Positions 47,346-58,402 are shown, counted from the first letter of the stretch. The stretch: DNA of 64,000 nt from Porodaedalea pini (GCA_002794775.1 NBAY01000011.1:248001-312000); one strand, 5' to 3'. Program-made: numbers and translations. Notes: generated by a model not told the origin, from the sequence alone.

Positions 47346-48037
47346 CGCGGGTTCGGGTGTTGAAGGTTCTGGGGGAGTCGGCGGTGAGGGATCTCTGTTG
47401 GTCTCGCGGTAAGGACCCGGAGTCGGTGGTAGGTTAACCGTAGATGTTGACGGTGCGGGTGACGACGGGGTAGCTGGAGGCCACCTTGCTCTCCTTCCTC
47501 GTTCGTCTGACGAATACCAGCCGTGCCGGATTTCACTCCACCAGATGTCGTGAGTGACGCCGCTGTTATTGGTCGCGACGTAGCCTGGTCGATCTGGATC
47601 CCAACGGGCTGAGGCAGGAAGGGCCCGTCGCTGTTCGTCGGTGAGATCTATCTTGACGTTGGCGGTGGGACAGGGATCGGTTGCGTGTTCGATCCGGGGT
47701 TACGCCAACGTTGAGCGGGTTCGTCAGCGAAGTTGATGACGAGGCGGTAGGATCCGAGTGAGATTACAAACGAGATTGTCGTCGAAGTTTGGACTCGTCT
47801 GGTTACCCACGTCCACGTTAGGTGCGTGCTCCACCAGAGGCTAATTCGTAGAGCCAGGGTCGGGAGATGTCGGTTGATATGTTTACGTAATACACGAACG
47901 TCCGAAAACGTCCGGGCAGGGTTGAGGGTTGTCGTTCAGGGGGTTTACACGTCAAATCCGTCGAGGGGAGCGCTCCTCTAGACTGAGTGAAGGCGAGTCG
48001 ACAGCGACGACGTACGCTGGGGATGAGCCTGGGTGGG
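47346..48037 (-). other. Element C leader region
   Basis: About 0.7 kb between primer site and the first gag ATG, closely similar to the element B leader. No separate gene. Confidence 0.6.
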
Positions 48038-48048
48038 GTTCTGCTTTT
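48038..48048 (-). promoter_or_regulatory. Self-complementary primer-binding site of element C
   Basis: AAAAGCAGAAC on the minus strand, one base from the LTR, complementary to GTTCTGCTTTT within the same LTR (about 48244-48254, minus). Confidence 0.75.
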
Positions 48049-48049
48049 A

Positions 48050-48472
48050 TGTTAGGCGGAACCCCGGGAGACGGCTCGGACTGGGCAGGCCTCGGCTGAC
48101 TGTCGTCTGGGACGTGCTATACTCGAGCGTAGACTCGGGACACGCTTACTCAGGCTAGGTCGACGCGGAGGTAAGAGGATTAATACAAGACTAGACTAAT
48201 ACAAGGGGGACGAGTCTCACCTAGGTCGACGCGGAGGTAAGAGGAAAAGCAGAACAAGGAGTTCATGCGATTCCTGAGACCTTATATAGCGACGACCGTG
48301 AGACTATATTACCTAACCTTACATAACGAGTGGGAATGGAACGAATGAAGGTCGTGTAGAGGGAGTGTGGGAAGTGATTGGAAAGATGATTAAAGATAAT
48401 GAAAAGGAGCAATTAACAGAAACGAAAAAGGAAAAGGGGAAATAAAGAAAAGGGGAAGTTCGAGTCCTGACA
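48050..48472 (-). repeat. 5' LTR of element C
   Basis: Minus-strand start TGTCAGGACTCGAAC, end TTCCGCCTAACA. It shares TATA, R and U5 sequence with element B LTRs but has its own U3. Confidence 0.93.
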
Positions 48473-48477
48473 TATCC
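48473..48477. repeat. Right 5-bp target-site duplication of element C
   Basis: TATCC, matching 42212-42216. Confidence 0.85.
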
Positions 48478-51121
48478 CCTCCCTCTCATTGACGAACTCG
48501 TCGACAAGGTCAAGAAAGCGAAATACATCACTAAGCTTGACCTTCGCTGGGGGTACTACAATATCCGGATCCACGAGGGTGACGAATGGAAAGCAGCGTT
48601 TCGCACGAACATGGGCCTCTTCGAACCGACGGTCATGTTTTTTGGCCTTTGCAACGCGCCGGCCACGTTCCAGGCCTTTGTCAACCACATCTTTAAGGAC
48701 CTAATCTACGCGAACTTGATCATTGTATACCTCGACGACATCCTGATCCTCTCGGAAACCATTGAGGAGCATATCGACACGTCGAGGCGCGTACTCCAGA
48801 TCCTCCGAGAGAATGGCCTGTACCTGAAGCCGGAGAAGTGCGAGTTTGACGCCAAGGTTGTCAAATACCTCGGCCACATCATCGGCAATGGAGAGATCAG
48901 GGCTGACCCGGCAAAAACGGAGGCGATTGCAAACTGGCCAGTCCCACAGAACCTCAAGGAGCTGCAACAGTTCCTCGGCATGGGAAACTGGCTGAGACGG
49001 TTTATTAAGGACTACAGCAAGGTGGTCCGACCGTTGACGTCGTTAACGGGCAAGAAGGACTGGGTATGGGAGACCGAACAGCAGGAAGCGTTTGAGGAGC
49101 TGAGACGACGTCTCTGCTCACCTCCAGTCCTAGCCATCGCCAATGACAAAGGCCCTTTCCGCGTAGAAGCGGACTCGTCGAACTTTGCGCTCGGTGGTGT
49201 GTTGTTGCAGAAGCAGGAAGGGAAGTGGAGGGTGATCGCCTACAGGTCAGAGGCACTTGAACCAGCGGAACGAAACTACGAGATCTACGACAAGGAGATG
49301 CTCGCGATCGTTTCGGCGCTCAAGGAGTGGCGGCAATACCTCCTTGGCGCTCGCCACAAAATTGAAATCTGGTCCGACCACGCCAACCTCACCTACTTCA
49401 GGTCAGCGCAGAAGCTGAGCTATCGTCAAGCTCGCTGGCGAACCGAACTCGAGGAATTCGACTTCCACCTCGAACACAAGTCGGGGAAGACAATGGGCAA
49501 GGCCGACTTGCTGTCACGCAAGGCGGGCTATGATCAGGGCAAGGATGACAATGACGGCGTAGTGTTCATCAAGGAGAAATGGCTGAACCGTGGGGTGGTA
49601 AGGACGTCGCGTGATGAAATGTTGGAACGAGTGGGTGAGGCGCAGAGAGCGCAAGACGAGTCGGAGAGGCCGACGAATATGGTGAAGGTTGACGGGTTGT
49701 GGCGGATGAAAGGCAAGGTGTACGTGCCGTCGACGATGAAGGAAGCGGTATTGCGGGAGTACCACGACTCGACCCTGGCAGGACATCCTGGATCGTCGAA
49801 GATGGTCGAACTGGTACGTCGAGACTTCTGGTGGGCGTCAATGTTCTCCGATGTCCGAACATACGTCCGAGGATGCAACCGTTGCCAACGGACGAAAGCC
49901 TTAAGAACGTCGAGGTCGAGACCGCTTCATCCTAACGCGATCCCTGAAGGTCCCTGGGAGATCGTCACGGTCGACCTAATCGGAGAACTCCCGGACTCTA
50001 AGGGACACAATGCAATCTGCGTCTTCGTGGACAGATTCTCGAAACAGATGCATGCCATCCCGACGACGACGAAACTGTCAGCGGAAGGCATGGCTCAGTT
50101 ATACCGAGACCACGTCTTCCGCCTCCATGGCCTACCGAAGAAGATCATCCACGACCGAGGCACACAGTTCGATGCGTCGATGATGAAGGAGCTATACAAA
50201 CTCCTACACATCGAAGGCAACCCGTCAACGGCATACCACCCACAAACGGACGGTCAGACGGAACGCGTCAATCAAGAGCTCGAACAGTACCTCCGGCTCT
50301 TCGTCGATCATCGGCAATCGGACTGGAAGGACTGGCTCCCCCTCGCAGAGTTCGCCTACAACAACCGCGAACATTCAGCGACAAGGATGTCACCCTTCTA
50401 CGCAAACACCGGATGTCACCCTATGAGCTTCGACACCGTACGAACTTCCTCTGCCAACATGTCAGCGGAAGAATTCGCCAAGCACATCAAGGAGACTCAT
50501 CGTGTTGCTAAGGACAATCTAGTCAAGGCAGCAAAGGACATGAAGCGCTACCATGACCGGACAGCAGGAGCTTCGGTGGAGTACAAGGCTGGAGACAAAG
50601 TCTTCCTTGACGGGCGAAACATCAGTACGGACTCACCGACGAAGAAACTCGCAGACAAATGGTACGGCCCCTTTGACATCGTCGACAAGGTAGGAGCGAG
50701 CGCGTACAAGCTCAAACTCCCGAAGCGATGGAAAAAGGTCCACCCTGTCTTCAACGAAGCCCTGTTGAAACCCGCCGTCGAACCGTCCTTTGAAAGCCAG
50801 AAGCAACCGCCGCCGCCGCCGCCAGACATCGTCGACAACAAGGAGGAATACGAACTCGAGGAAGTCTTAGACTCACGTCTGCACCGAGGGAAACTACAGT
50901 ACCTTGTCAAGTGGGTCGGCTACAATGAACCTACTTGGCAGCCTGAGATGGACTTCGGCGAGAACGCGAAGGAGGCAATCGCTGAGTTCTACCTCAAACA
51001 TCCCGGTGCACCTCGGAAACTCGACATCCCTCGTCAACGACTCCGTCCGCTCTTCGTCGACACCGAGCCTGACGACCGCGATCATGGTTGGTCGGGATGC
51101 CCAACCTTGAAGGGGGGGTAA
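48478..51121 (+). pseudogene. Element B pol, 3' part: RT, RNase H, integrase, chromodomain
   Basis: Continues element B pol in frame after the TATCC duplication (PLPLIDELVDKVKKAKYITK). Intact YLDDILIL (Asp pair at 48734-48739), RNase H, integrase HH-CC and D,D,E, GPY/F and chromodomain (YELEEVLDSRLHRGKLQYLV). TAA at 51119-51121 touches the 3' LTR, with the polypurine run AAGGGGGGG inside the last codons. No stop or frameshift seen, so the only lesion is the insertion of C. Confidence 0.9.
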
Positions 51122-51534
51122 TGTTAGAACCTGAACTTTCACCTTTTCCTTTATTTTCCCTTTTACCATTTCCTTTATTATATTCGTCCTTTTCATTATA
51201 TTTACCCATCTTACACAATCATTCCCACACTACCTTCATTCGTTCCATTCCCACTCATTATGTAATGTTAGGTAATATAGTCTCACGGTCGTCGCTATAT
51301 AAGGTCTCAGGAATCGCATGAACTCCTTGTTCTGCTTTTCCTCTTACCTCCGCGACGACCTAGGTGAGACTCGTCCCCCTTGTATTAGTTTAGACTTGTA
51401 TTAATCCTCTTACCTCCGCGACGACCTAGCCTGAGTAAGCGTGTCCCGAGTCTACGCTCGAGTATAGCACGTCCCAGACGACAGTCAGCCGAGGCCTGCC
51501 CAGTTCGAGACATCTCCCGAGCTCCCGCCTAACA
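51122..51534 (+). repeat. 3' LTR of element B
   Basis: 413 bp, same length as the 5' LTR. Two G-to-A differences by eye, both CpG to CpA. Confidence 0.93.
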
Positions 51535-51539
51535 CCAAC
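51535..51539. repeat. Right 5-bp target-site duplication of element B
   Basis: CCAAC, matching 39027-39031. Confidence 0.85.
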
Positions 51540-52855
51540 GAGATGTTCGAATGTATGTCGAGGGATGTGATGCGTGCCAACGTACGAAGGCACACAGAGC
51601 GAAACCGCACAATCCTCTGAACCCAAACGAGATCCCGAAAGGTCCTTGGGAAATCGTCACAGCAGACCTGATCGGCGAACTACCCGAGTCCAATGGACAT
51701 AACGCAATCTGTGTCTTCATTGACAGGTTCAGTAAACAGGTGCATGCGATCCCTACCTCAGTGAGCATAACGTCGGAAGGAATGGCGAGGCTCTACCGGG
51801 ATCATGTCTTCAGGCTACACGGCATACCGCGCAAGTTTATTCATGACAGAGGATCACAGTTCGAGTCCAAATTCATGAACGAACTATACCGGTTACTGGG
51901 CATCGAGGGAAACCCGTCAACGGCATATCACCCACAGACAGATGGTCAGACAGAACGGATAAACCAAGAGATTGAACAGTACCTTCGTCTCTTTGTTAAC
52001 CACCATCAGTCGGACTGGGCGGAATGGCTTGCGCTAGCGGAATTCGCGTACAACGACAAAGAACAAACGTCGACAGGAGCGTCACCCTTTTTCATCAACC
52101 ATGGGAGACACCCATATAAGGGCACGAATCCTAGACGCGAATCGACCAATGAGTCCGCTAAGCAGTTTGCCGACCGGATGGCCAAGATCAGGGAGGAAAC
52201 CGAATCGGCACTAAAGCATGCGGCCGAAACCATGAAGCGCTTCTATGACAGGACGAAGGGAGAATCCATTGAGTATAAACCTGGGGAAAAGGTCATGCTC
52301 GAAGGAACTCACTTAAAGACAGATCGTCCTATGAAGAAGCTGGGAGATAAACGTTATGGGCCTTTCATTGTCGAAAAGAAAATCGGCACGTCAGCATATA
52401 GACTTAAACTTCCACGTACATGGAAAAAAGTCTATCCGGTTTTCAATGAAGTGCTCCTCTCCCCATACCACGAGCCGCAGTATACGTCGCAAAAGCAGGA
52501 TCTTCCACCCCCGCCCGAAATCATTGACGATGTGCCGGAATATGAGGTCGAAAAGGTTGTCGACTCCAAACTTGTGCGAGGGAAGCTCAAATACCTCGTA
52601 CATTGGAAAGGGTATCCGAACGAAGAACGCACCTGGGAGCCAATTGAGAATTTGACGAACTCTCAAGAGGCCATTGACGAATTTCATAAATCAACTCCCA
52701 GTGCTCCTCGCGCCCTCAACACCCTAGAGATGTCGCAGCTGAAGTTCCGACCCGTGTTTGAAATGACGGAGCCTGAGAGACAGAAAGGAGTGGCACAGTG
52801 GTGGGCCGGTAAGTTCCAGGGTAGGGAACAAGGGCGATCGGGACGCTCGCCTTGA
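51540..52855 (+). pseudogene. Element A pol, 3' part: integrase and chromodomain
   Basis: Resumes the integrase zinc finger (YVEGCDACQRTK), then TADLIGELPES, HDRGSQFESKFMNELY, GNPSTAYHPQTDGQTERINQ (D,D,E core), GPY/F (KRYGPFIVEKKIG), a Pro-rich bridge and a chromodomain (YEVEKVVDSKLVRGKLKYLV..W). TGA at 52853-52855; AAGGGGAGGG follows as polypurine tract just before the LTR. No internal stops. Confidence 0.9.
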
Positions 52856-52867
52856 AGGGGAGGGTCA

Positions 52868-53311
52868 TGTCATGGACGCTTTTTAAATTATCTTATCTTA
52901 TCATTTTCTCTTATCTTATCTTATCATATCATATCCATCCATCACTAATCACGCTTATTCCTGCTTACTCATTATTCATTACGCTCCTTCTCGCACTATC
53001 CTTACTCGCTGACCGATCCTATGATTTCATTATTCTATGAAGTTCCACGACGTTCTATCATCTATCCTTATGTAGTAGTTAATTCCCTGGTCCGTGCGCA
53101 GCCGCTGAAGGGTATATAAGTAGGTAGTCCTCCTGTACTTATCCCCTAGTTTCGACCTGGTCAATTCTACCTGGCTATGTCCAGAAGCTGCTCCTTATCT
53201 CCGCGCTGTGTCAGTTCCCCTGCCCCACCGCTCTCTCTTGTCTCCCTCCTCCTCTGACTGAGTTCCGCGTGACCCGGCTACCATTTGTGTACCCGTAGTC
53301 CGTCGCTGACA
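52868..53311 (+). repeat. 3' LTR of element A
   Basis: 444 bp, equal in length to the 5' LTR, ends CGTCGCTGACA. Confidence 0.93.
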
Positions 53312-53316
53312 GAGAC
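53312..53316. repeat. Right 5-bp target-site duplication of element A
   Basis: GAGAC, matching 35444-35448. Confidence 0.8.
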
Positions 53317-56300
53317 GAAGACGAGCCCATATTGGACAATAGTGCCCATTGCCCTCCCTCATCCACCGAAGGCACCCAGAGACCTTTGCCCATGAGAATC
53401 CTACAGGAGGCTGTAGAACTATCAGAAATGAAGAATTCTGGTGACTTGATGTCGACAGAATCGACTTATAGGAGAGGGAGAGAGCATGGGTGGAGCGAGG
53501 AGTGCGAGGGACAGCCAGAGAGGAAGAACCCAAAGATAAACAAAAAAGGTCCTCTTGACACGTTTATTGAGCACACATGACACTCTATGGGTAATGAGCG
53601 TGGCACCAGTATTGAGTCTGGTGACTCAGACAGTGGGATGGAGGTGGTTGTGGACAAGCGTGATTGGTCTGTGGATGACAGATGCGACTTGAACATGGGA
53701 CAGAGCCGATCTGCGTTAGCATCCCAAAAATTGTGCACTGTGCGCCTCGCTGGCACTCAATCACTCAATACAACTTGTTATGAGAACTTCAGAGCCAAAA
53801 TACGCAAGTCCGACCCAAATGCTCAGTTTGATCCAACTATCTGGGGCGTTCGACATTCAAAATGCTGGAAATGGCTCAGGATGAAATCCGCATATAGTCC
53901 AAAGTACTTCTTGGACCATGTGCACTGTTGCAAGCCTGGAACCACACTTCATGACTTCGCATTCACTCCAGAAGGGCAAGATAAGCTGAAATCATCTAGC
54001 AAGCCTCTTTCTTACCAGACTCTCCCTTGCTCTGGAATTACCCCATCTCATGACTCTCGCATCAGTACCTACCTCCTCAGGCCATCGGCTCTTGGTGGAG
54101 GTGGAAAATCAAAGCCTCAGCTTGCAAAGGAACGGTTCAGAAAGTCTTATGGCGACCTCAAGAAACTTCAGAAGAAGGAGGTAGACAAGTTGCTCAAAGG
54201 ACGTTGGACCTGGACAGTTAAGCATCAACACAATGCAGTATTTTCTTCCTCCTGCATGAAGACTGTTAATATTTGTGAAACTGATAATTCTTGGGGTGAA
54301 GAAAAAGAGCACACATGCGGTCCTTGCTTAGGTCTTCTCCATAAGAAACAGTTTCAGAATGCGCTCAATGTTCCAGAGCCTCTACCGTCGAATATCAAGT
54401 ATGCGAACAAACCATACCATCAGGAAGAACTTGGCCTGAGATTTGCAAAATGCAAGGGAGTCAATGAGCTCTTACGTCCCAAGGTAAGTAAAGCAAGCAA
54501 TTCAAGCAATTCATAACGGTGATAAGCTAACTATATTTTAAAGGATAACGGTTCACGTCTTGCCACTCGCTATGCCATAGGTGTAGTGAATGGTAAATTT
54601 AAGGAGCATGATGTATTCACAGGGCTTGTCAATTCTGTATTACAGCAGCTTGAACGTGAGTCCAGAGGCAAAAAAATGACAAACTTCAAGTACCCGCCCA
54701 CTTTCGATGAGTTTATCTCAACTGTATTCCTTGTATGCCCATGGGCACACAAGTCGCTCTCTGCTCATTTCCCTGTCCGGTCCGATAGGAGCATACGGTA
54801 AGTTAAGTATGTATAATTCTCTAAACTATTATATTCATTGATTCATCTATTCTATCATCTTTTATATAGACAACTACGTGCAAAGGAACCACAGTTCACG
54901 GCTGGGATTTCCCCGTGCTCATTTGAATTGGCAGATAAATTTGTGACTTCACTAAATGTACCACATCGACTCGTTGCACTTAGTGCAGATGATACGAAGT
55001 TGTTGGCAACATTCCGGCCATTTTTAGACAGGGAAATGCACGAATGGTATATAGTTGGCGGTACAGGTGATCCGCTGCTGGTTAGTGACCCGGAGAATCT
55101 TCAGGATGAGTTGGAGTGAGCGCAGCTGTGAAAAGTGACAAAGGTGAGTTATCATACACATATGTTGTCCTTTTTCTCTATATTCGTTAACTTTCTGCAA
55201 TATAACAGGTTTGCATATGGGTTCTTATGATACCCATGCCGAAGATCTCACCAATAGTCCTATTGGCCATAGCGATGATGGACGACATCTTGGCCGCCAC
55301 CCTGACTGGGTATACCATGAAGATTCTTGAGGGGTTGCATGAGAGGAACATCTGGCCTGTCTCTTACGCATGCGATGGAACTGAGAAGGAGCGAGCAAAT
55401 CAGAAGAATATCCAAGTTCAAGCACATGCCATGGACACTCAAATCATTCGTGCGCCTTCAGTTTCAGTCAAAAATCTTGAAATAAAGATTCCTCTTTTTT
55501 TCGGCCGGCCTATTGCAATGGTACAGGACTCGTTACATGGAAGGAAAACCTATCACAACAACATCGAGACCGGTACAAAAACTATGGTGCTTGCAAACTA
55601 CTGCTGCCTGTACAGCCATCTCAGGGAGATGGCATTTGACGAGAGATCTCCACTCTACCACCGTGATGTCGAGAAGACCGACAAGCAAGATGACCATGCT
55701 GCGGCGCGTGTTTTCTCTTCATCTGCCCTCGCATGGCTACTCGATAACAGGCCAGACAATCTGGGAACAATAGTATACCTATTTGTTTTTGGTGAACTAA
55801 TCGACGCATACCAGAACAGGACAATCACCCACACTGAACACCTCCAGATGGTCTTTCAGGCACACTATTTTGTGGAAATTTGGAAGAAATTCTTACAGGA
55901 GGCCGGGTATTCTTTCCATAAATTCTGCCTATCACGCGAGGCACTTGACATCACCTCATTTCTAGTTGGCAGATATCTGGGATTACTATTCATCTACAGA
56001 GACTATCTAGTCAACACTCTGGTCCCATTGCTTCTGTGGCTTCATTCAAGTGAAGCATGCGAGCATATATTCACCGAATGTAGAAAAGAAGTGAAGGATT
56101 TCGACTTCGCAACATTTTTACATCTTATGCCAAAGATTCACTGGCTTGTAAGGTACAGTATGTGGCTCAGGAATATTTCTACTGAAGATGCGAAAGGTCG
56201 AGCTCGCGGCTACATTCACACATGGTTGGATACAGAGGGTCTGTCCCTTACTAACTTATGTGCATTTCCAACTGACAAGGAGGTCGCCAATCTTGCAAAA

Positions 56301-57880
56301 TCAGGATTTGAGGATGTGGAGGACCTCTGGCAACAACTTGGAATATACCTTGGTGACCTACTTGTGACCAAACAAAGGCCTTCGTGTACGTGTTTTCTCA
56401 GATGCTTGTTCTTCACTATCTCATGAAAATATGTTTTATAATCCTTTTGTTGTCTTGTTAGATATTATGGACATTGACAACGACAATGAAAGTGATTCTT
56501 CAAGTGACAAAGACAACTCTAGTGACAAGGAGGACAAGATGAAGCCTCTACCCTCCGTATCACAGTGGTATCCTGACCATGACAGAGCACTTCGTTTTGC
56601 TGAAGGTGCAACCAATGGATCTGAAGCTCTCAGCATCACAGACTCGTCTCATGTTGTATTGGATAGTTTAATCGATCAAGAGCAAGAGCTGTATGAAAAT
56701 GGTGCAAGCAGACTCGATTCAGTTGAAAACACAATGCTCAATATTTCGTGCGCAAAATTATTCCTTGATCTTGATACATCACTTCATGTGTAAGTAATTT
56801 CTATTCTTATATTCTATTTATACTAATTACATCTAGTGATGAGCTGTTCACACTGACTAAAGAACAATATGAAGAATTTTTGGCTGAATACTCCCATGCC
56901 GTTGGGAAGTGCCTTGCCGACAGTCTCCCATCTGTTGTTGATATTGGCAAAGGACTTAGAACGTATGATAAAGGCTCTGGACCTCGACTTTCTGCAACCG
57001 CAATTCTGGCATTTCGTCATGCTCACAAAACTCAACTAGCACGAAAGGCCATCAGGACAGCAACAGCAGCAGCAACAACAGAAAAAAATGCTGCATGTAC
57101 TTCAGAAAAAGAAGACTTGAAAGCGCATCAGTCACTCATCAAGAGGATCAGCGAGGTCTTGAAGCTACAGCAAGATTTGGGCGCAGGTACTAGCTTAGAG
57201 TGCAAAACAAGATGGACAGGTCAGGTGCCAGCAGGTAATGCTGCAAATGCGGCAGTGGTAGCAGCAGCACGAGCAGCGACGGTACACATTCAAATCACTT
57301 TTTTAATTTATTTTTACACTATTTTCTTCCTTTCTAGACACTGTTGAAGTGCAGCAAAATCTACTCACAGTTTCGTATCCCGCGAGCAGTCTCACAGTGC
57401 CTGTCAGATGCTGGATTCAGCAAATCGGTCCCTTTTCGTCATGGTATGTTCACTATGGTGTATATTAGCCGGCATTTGCTAGTAGCTCAAGGTATGTCTA
57501 ATTATTACTCTTGTCTCATCTTCACTAATTGTTTCTTAACAGTAATGGCTATTTATGCAAAGACTGGTGGAGAAAACAGCAAACACACCTGGTTACAAGA
57601 GGTGCCGAATATTGCTCAAATCTCATATATTTTACTTCAGACATACGAACAGGCAGGAGGGTGCATTTTTAGGGAGGTTCATTCAGCAATAGCTCATCTC
57701 CATGTTCGATCATTTGCACACATTCCGTCTTTCGAGTTGCTGCTTGTTCTTCTGGACCAGCCATCCATACGACATGAACGGAACTCAATTGAGCTTACAG
57801 AGCATTCATTCAAAATTTGGTCAGATATTCAGTCACTTTCAAATGTTCTCTCAGCAGTCATGCAGGAGTTCAGGAGATGA
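53317..57880 (+). pseudogene. Transposon D protein, 3' part: putative transposase with RNase-H-fold-like motifs
   Basis: Continues the D frame after element A. A TGA at 53578 separates it from MGNERGTSIESGDSD, but the frame is the same, so one fused protein is likely. A BED-like zinc segment (KCWKWLRMKSAY..HVHCC) is followed, over about six introns, by SYACDGTEKERANQ (about 55366-55407), MVQDSLHGRKTYHNN (about 55519-55563), a long helical insert and SSEACEHIFTECRKEVKDF (about 56047-56104). I propose these three for a D, D, E triad. Two further in-frame TGA codons occur at 55117 and 55132, before VTKVCIWVLMIP. An acidic segment (DNDNESDSSSDKDNSS) and a C-terminal region end at TGA 57878-57880. 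Related proteins recur in agaricomycete genomes, mostly uncharacterised. Confidence 0.7.
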
Positions 57881-58000
57881 AACTAATATTTTGTTGCTTT
57901 TTGTGTTGTTCTAGACACTACATAGTGGTCTAGGATAAAAATAATGCAATAATATATATATATATTTCTTTAATTACAAATTCGGTAGGCCTAGTGTCAA

Positions 58001-58127
58001 ATCTGGATAAAAAGACCTCCTTTTGGAGGCCTGAGCCAGAATCCGGATAAAACCAGGGCGACGGCCCATGAAGCCTGAGGAAATCCAGATAAAACGGGTC
58101 CAGGAGTGTCTGAGATGATCCAGATAA
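58001..58127 (+). repeat. Right subterminal repeats of transposon D
   Basis: ATCTGGATAA (58001), ATCCGGATAA (58041), ATCCAGATAA (58083 and 58118), in the same strand orientation as those at the left end. Confidence 0.75.
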
Positions 58128-58159
58128 AATGCTCCATTTCTGGATCAGGCATCAATTGG

Positions 58160-58175
58160 GATTACCGGGGGTCCT
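58160..58175 (-). repeat. Right terminal inverted repeat of transposon D
   Basis: GATTACCGGGGGTCCT; reversed, it matches 33001-33016 at 15 of 16 bases. Confidence 0.85.
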
Positions 58176-58183
58176 ACCTAGAC
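58176..58183. repeat. Right 8-bp target-site duplication of transposon D
   Basis: ACCTAGAC, matching 32993-33000. Confidence 0.85.
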
Positions 58184-58305
58184 CTCGCTAATCTTATCTT
58201 AATATACATTTGACGAAGGCCACTTTTAGTCAGCACTCCAAAAGGTAAATCTGCCCCTCCTGCCACTTCAGGCAGTCCTGCAAATCTCAAAAAAAATAAA
58301 CCCTC

Positions 58306-58402
58306 AAAGCGGCAACTCACAGATCACTGAAAGCAGCAACTTACAAATCGCTCAAAGTGGTAACTCCAACAAACCCTCAAAGCGGCAGCATGCAAATCAT
58401 CC
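58306..58402. repeat. Four-unit tandem repeat of about 24 bp
   Basis: Units begin AAAGCGGCAACT, AAAGCAGCAACT, AAAGTGGTAACT and AAAGCGGCAGCA. Non-coding, AT-rich surroundings. Confidence 0.65.

Larger units (their letters stand above)
42217..48472 (-). mobile_element. LTR retrotransposon C, full length, reverse orientation
   Basis: Innermost element of the nest: 423-bp LTRs at both ends, TATCC duplications, complete gag and pol frames in the minus orientation. Same family as B (near-identical gag, pol and R-U5) with a different U3. It looks intact except for an Asp-to-Asn change in the RT YxDD box. Confidence 0.94.
39032..51534 (+). mobile_element. LTR retrotransposon B (gypsy, chromodomain type), interrupted by element C
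   Basis: 413-bp LTRs (39032-39444, 51122-51534), TG..CA ends and CCAAC duplications. Gag (40155-41234) and pol (from about 41211) are linked by a -1 frameshift. Pol is split in RT by element C at 42217. Its TATCC-flanked halves keep the frame, and RT YLDD, integrase and chromodomain are all present. It was therefore probably functional until C inserted. Same family as C, but the 5' half of its LTR (U3) differs. Confidence 0.93.
35449..53311 (+). mobile_element. LTR retrotransposon A (gypsy, chromodomain type), interrupted by element B
   Basis: Bounded by 444-bp LTRs (35449-35892 and 52868-53311), TG..CA ends and GAGAC duplications. It inserted into the transposon D coding frame. Inside are protease, RT, RNase H, integrase and chromodomain in gypsy order, but only about 0.7 kb lies between the left LTR and protease and no gag frame is recognisable, so the copy is gag-deficient. 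Element B (39032-51534) splits its pol within the integrase zinc-binding region. Confidence 0.92.
33001..58175 (+). mobile_element. DNA transposon D (KDZ/Zisupton-like by features), hosting three nested LTR elements
   Basis: Ends: AGGACCCCTGGTAATC at 33001 and its inverted copy (15 of 16 matching) at 58160-58175, flanked by exact 8-bp duplications. A second inverted block, ATGCCTGATC, sits 23 bp inside each end (33024-33033; 58143-58152). Both ends carry four ATCYRGATAA subterminal repeats. Inside are a Ulp1-like protease and a large protein with RNase-H-fold-like acidic motifs. An 8-bp duplication plus Ulp1 partner fits the Kyakuja-Dileera-Zisupton superfamily; P- or hAT-like origin is the alternative. 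Without the LTR insert (35449-53311 plus one 5-bp duplication) the element would be about 7.3 kb. Confidence 0.85.
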
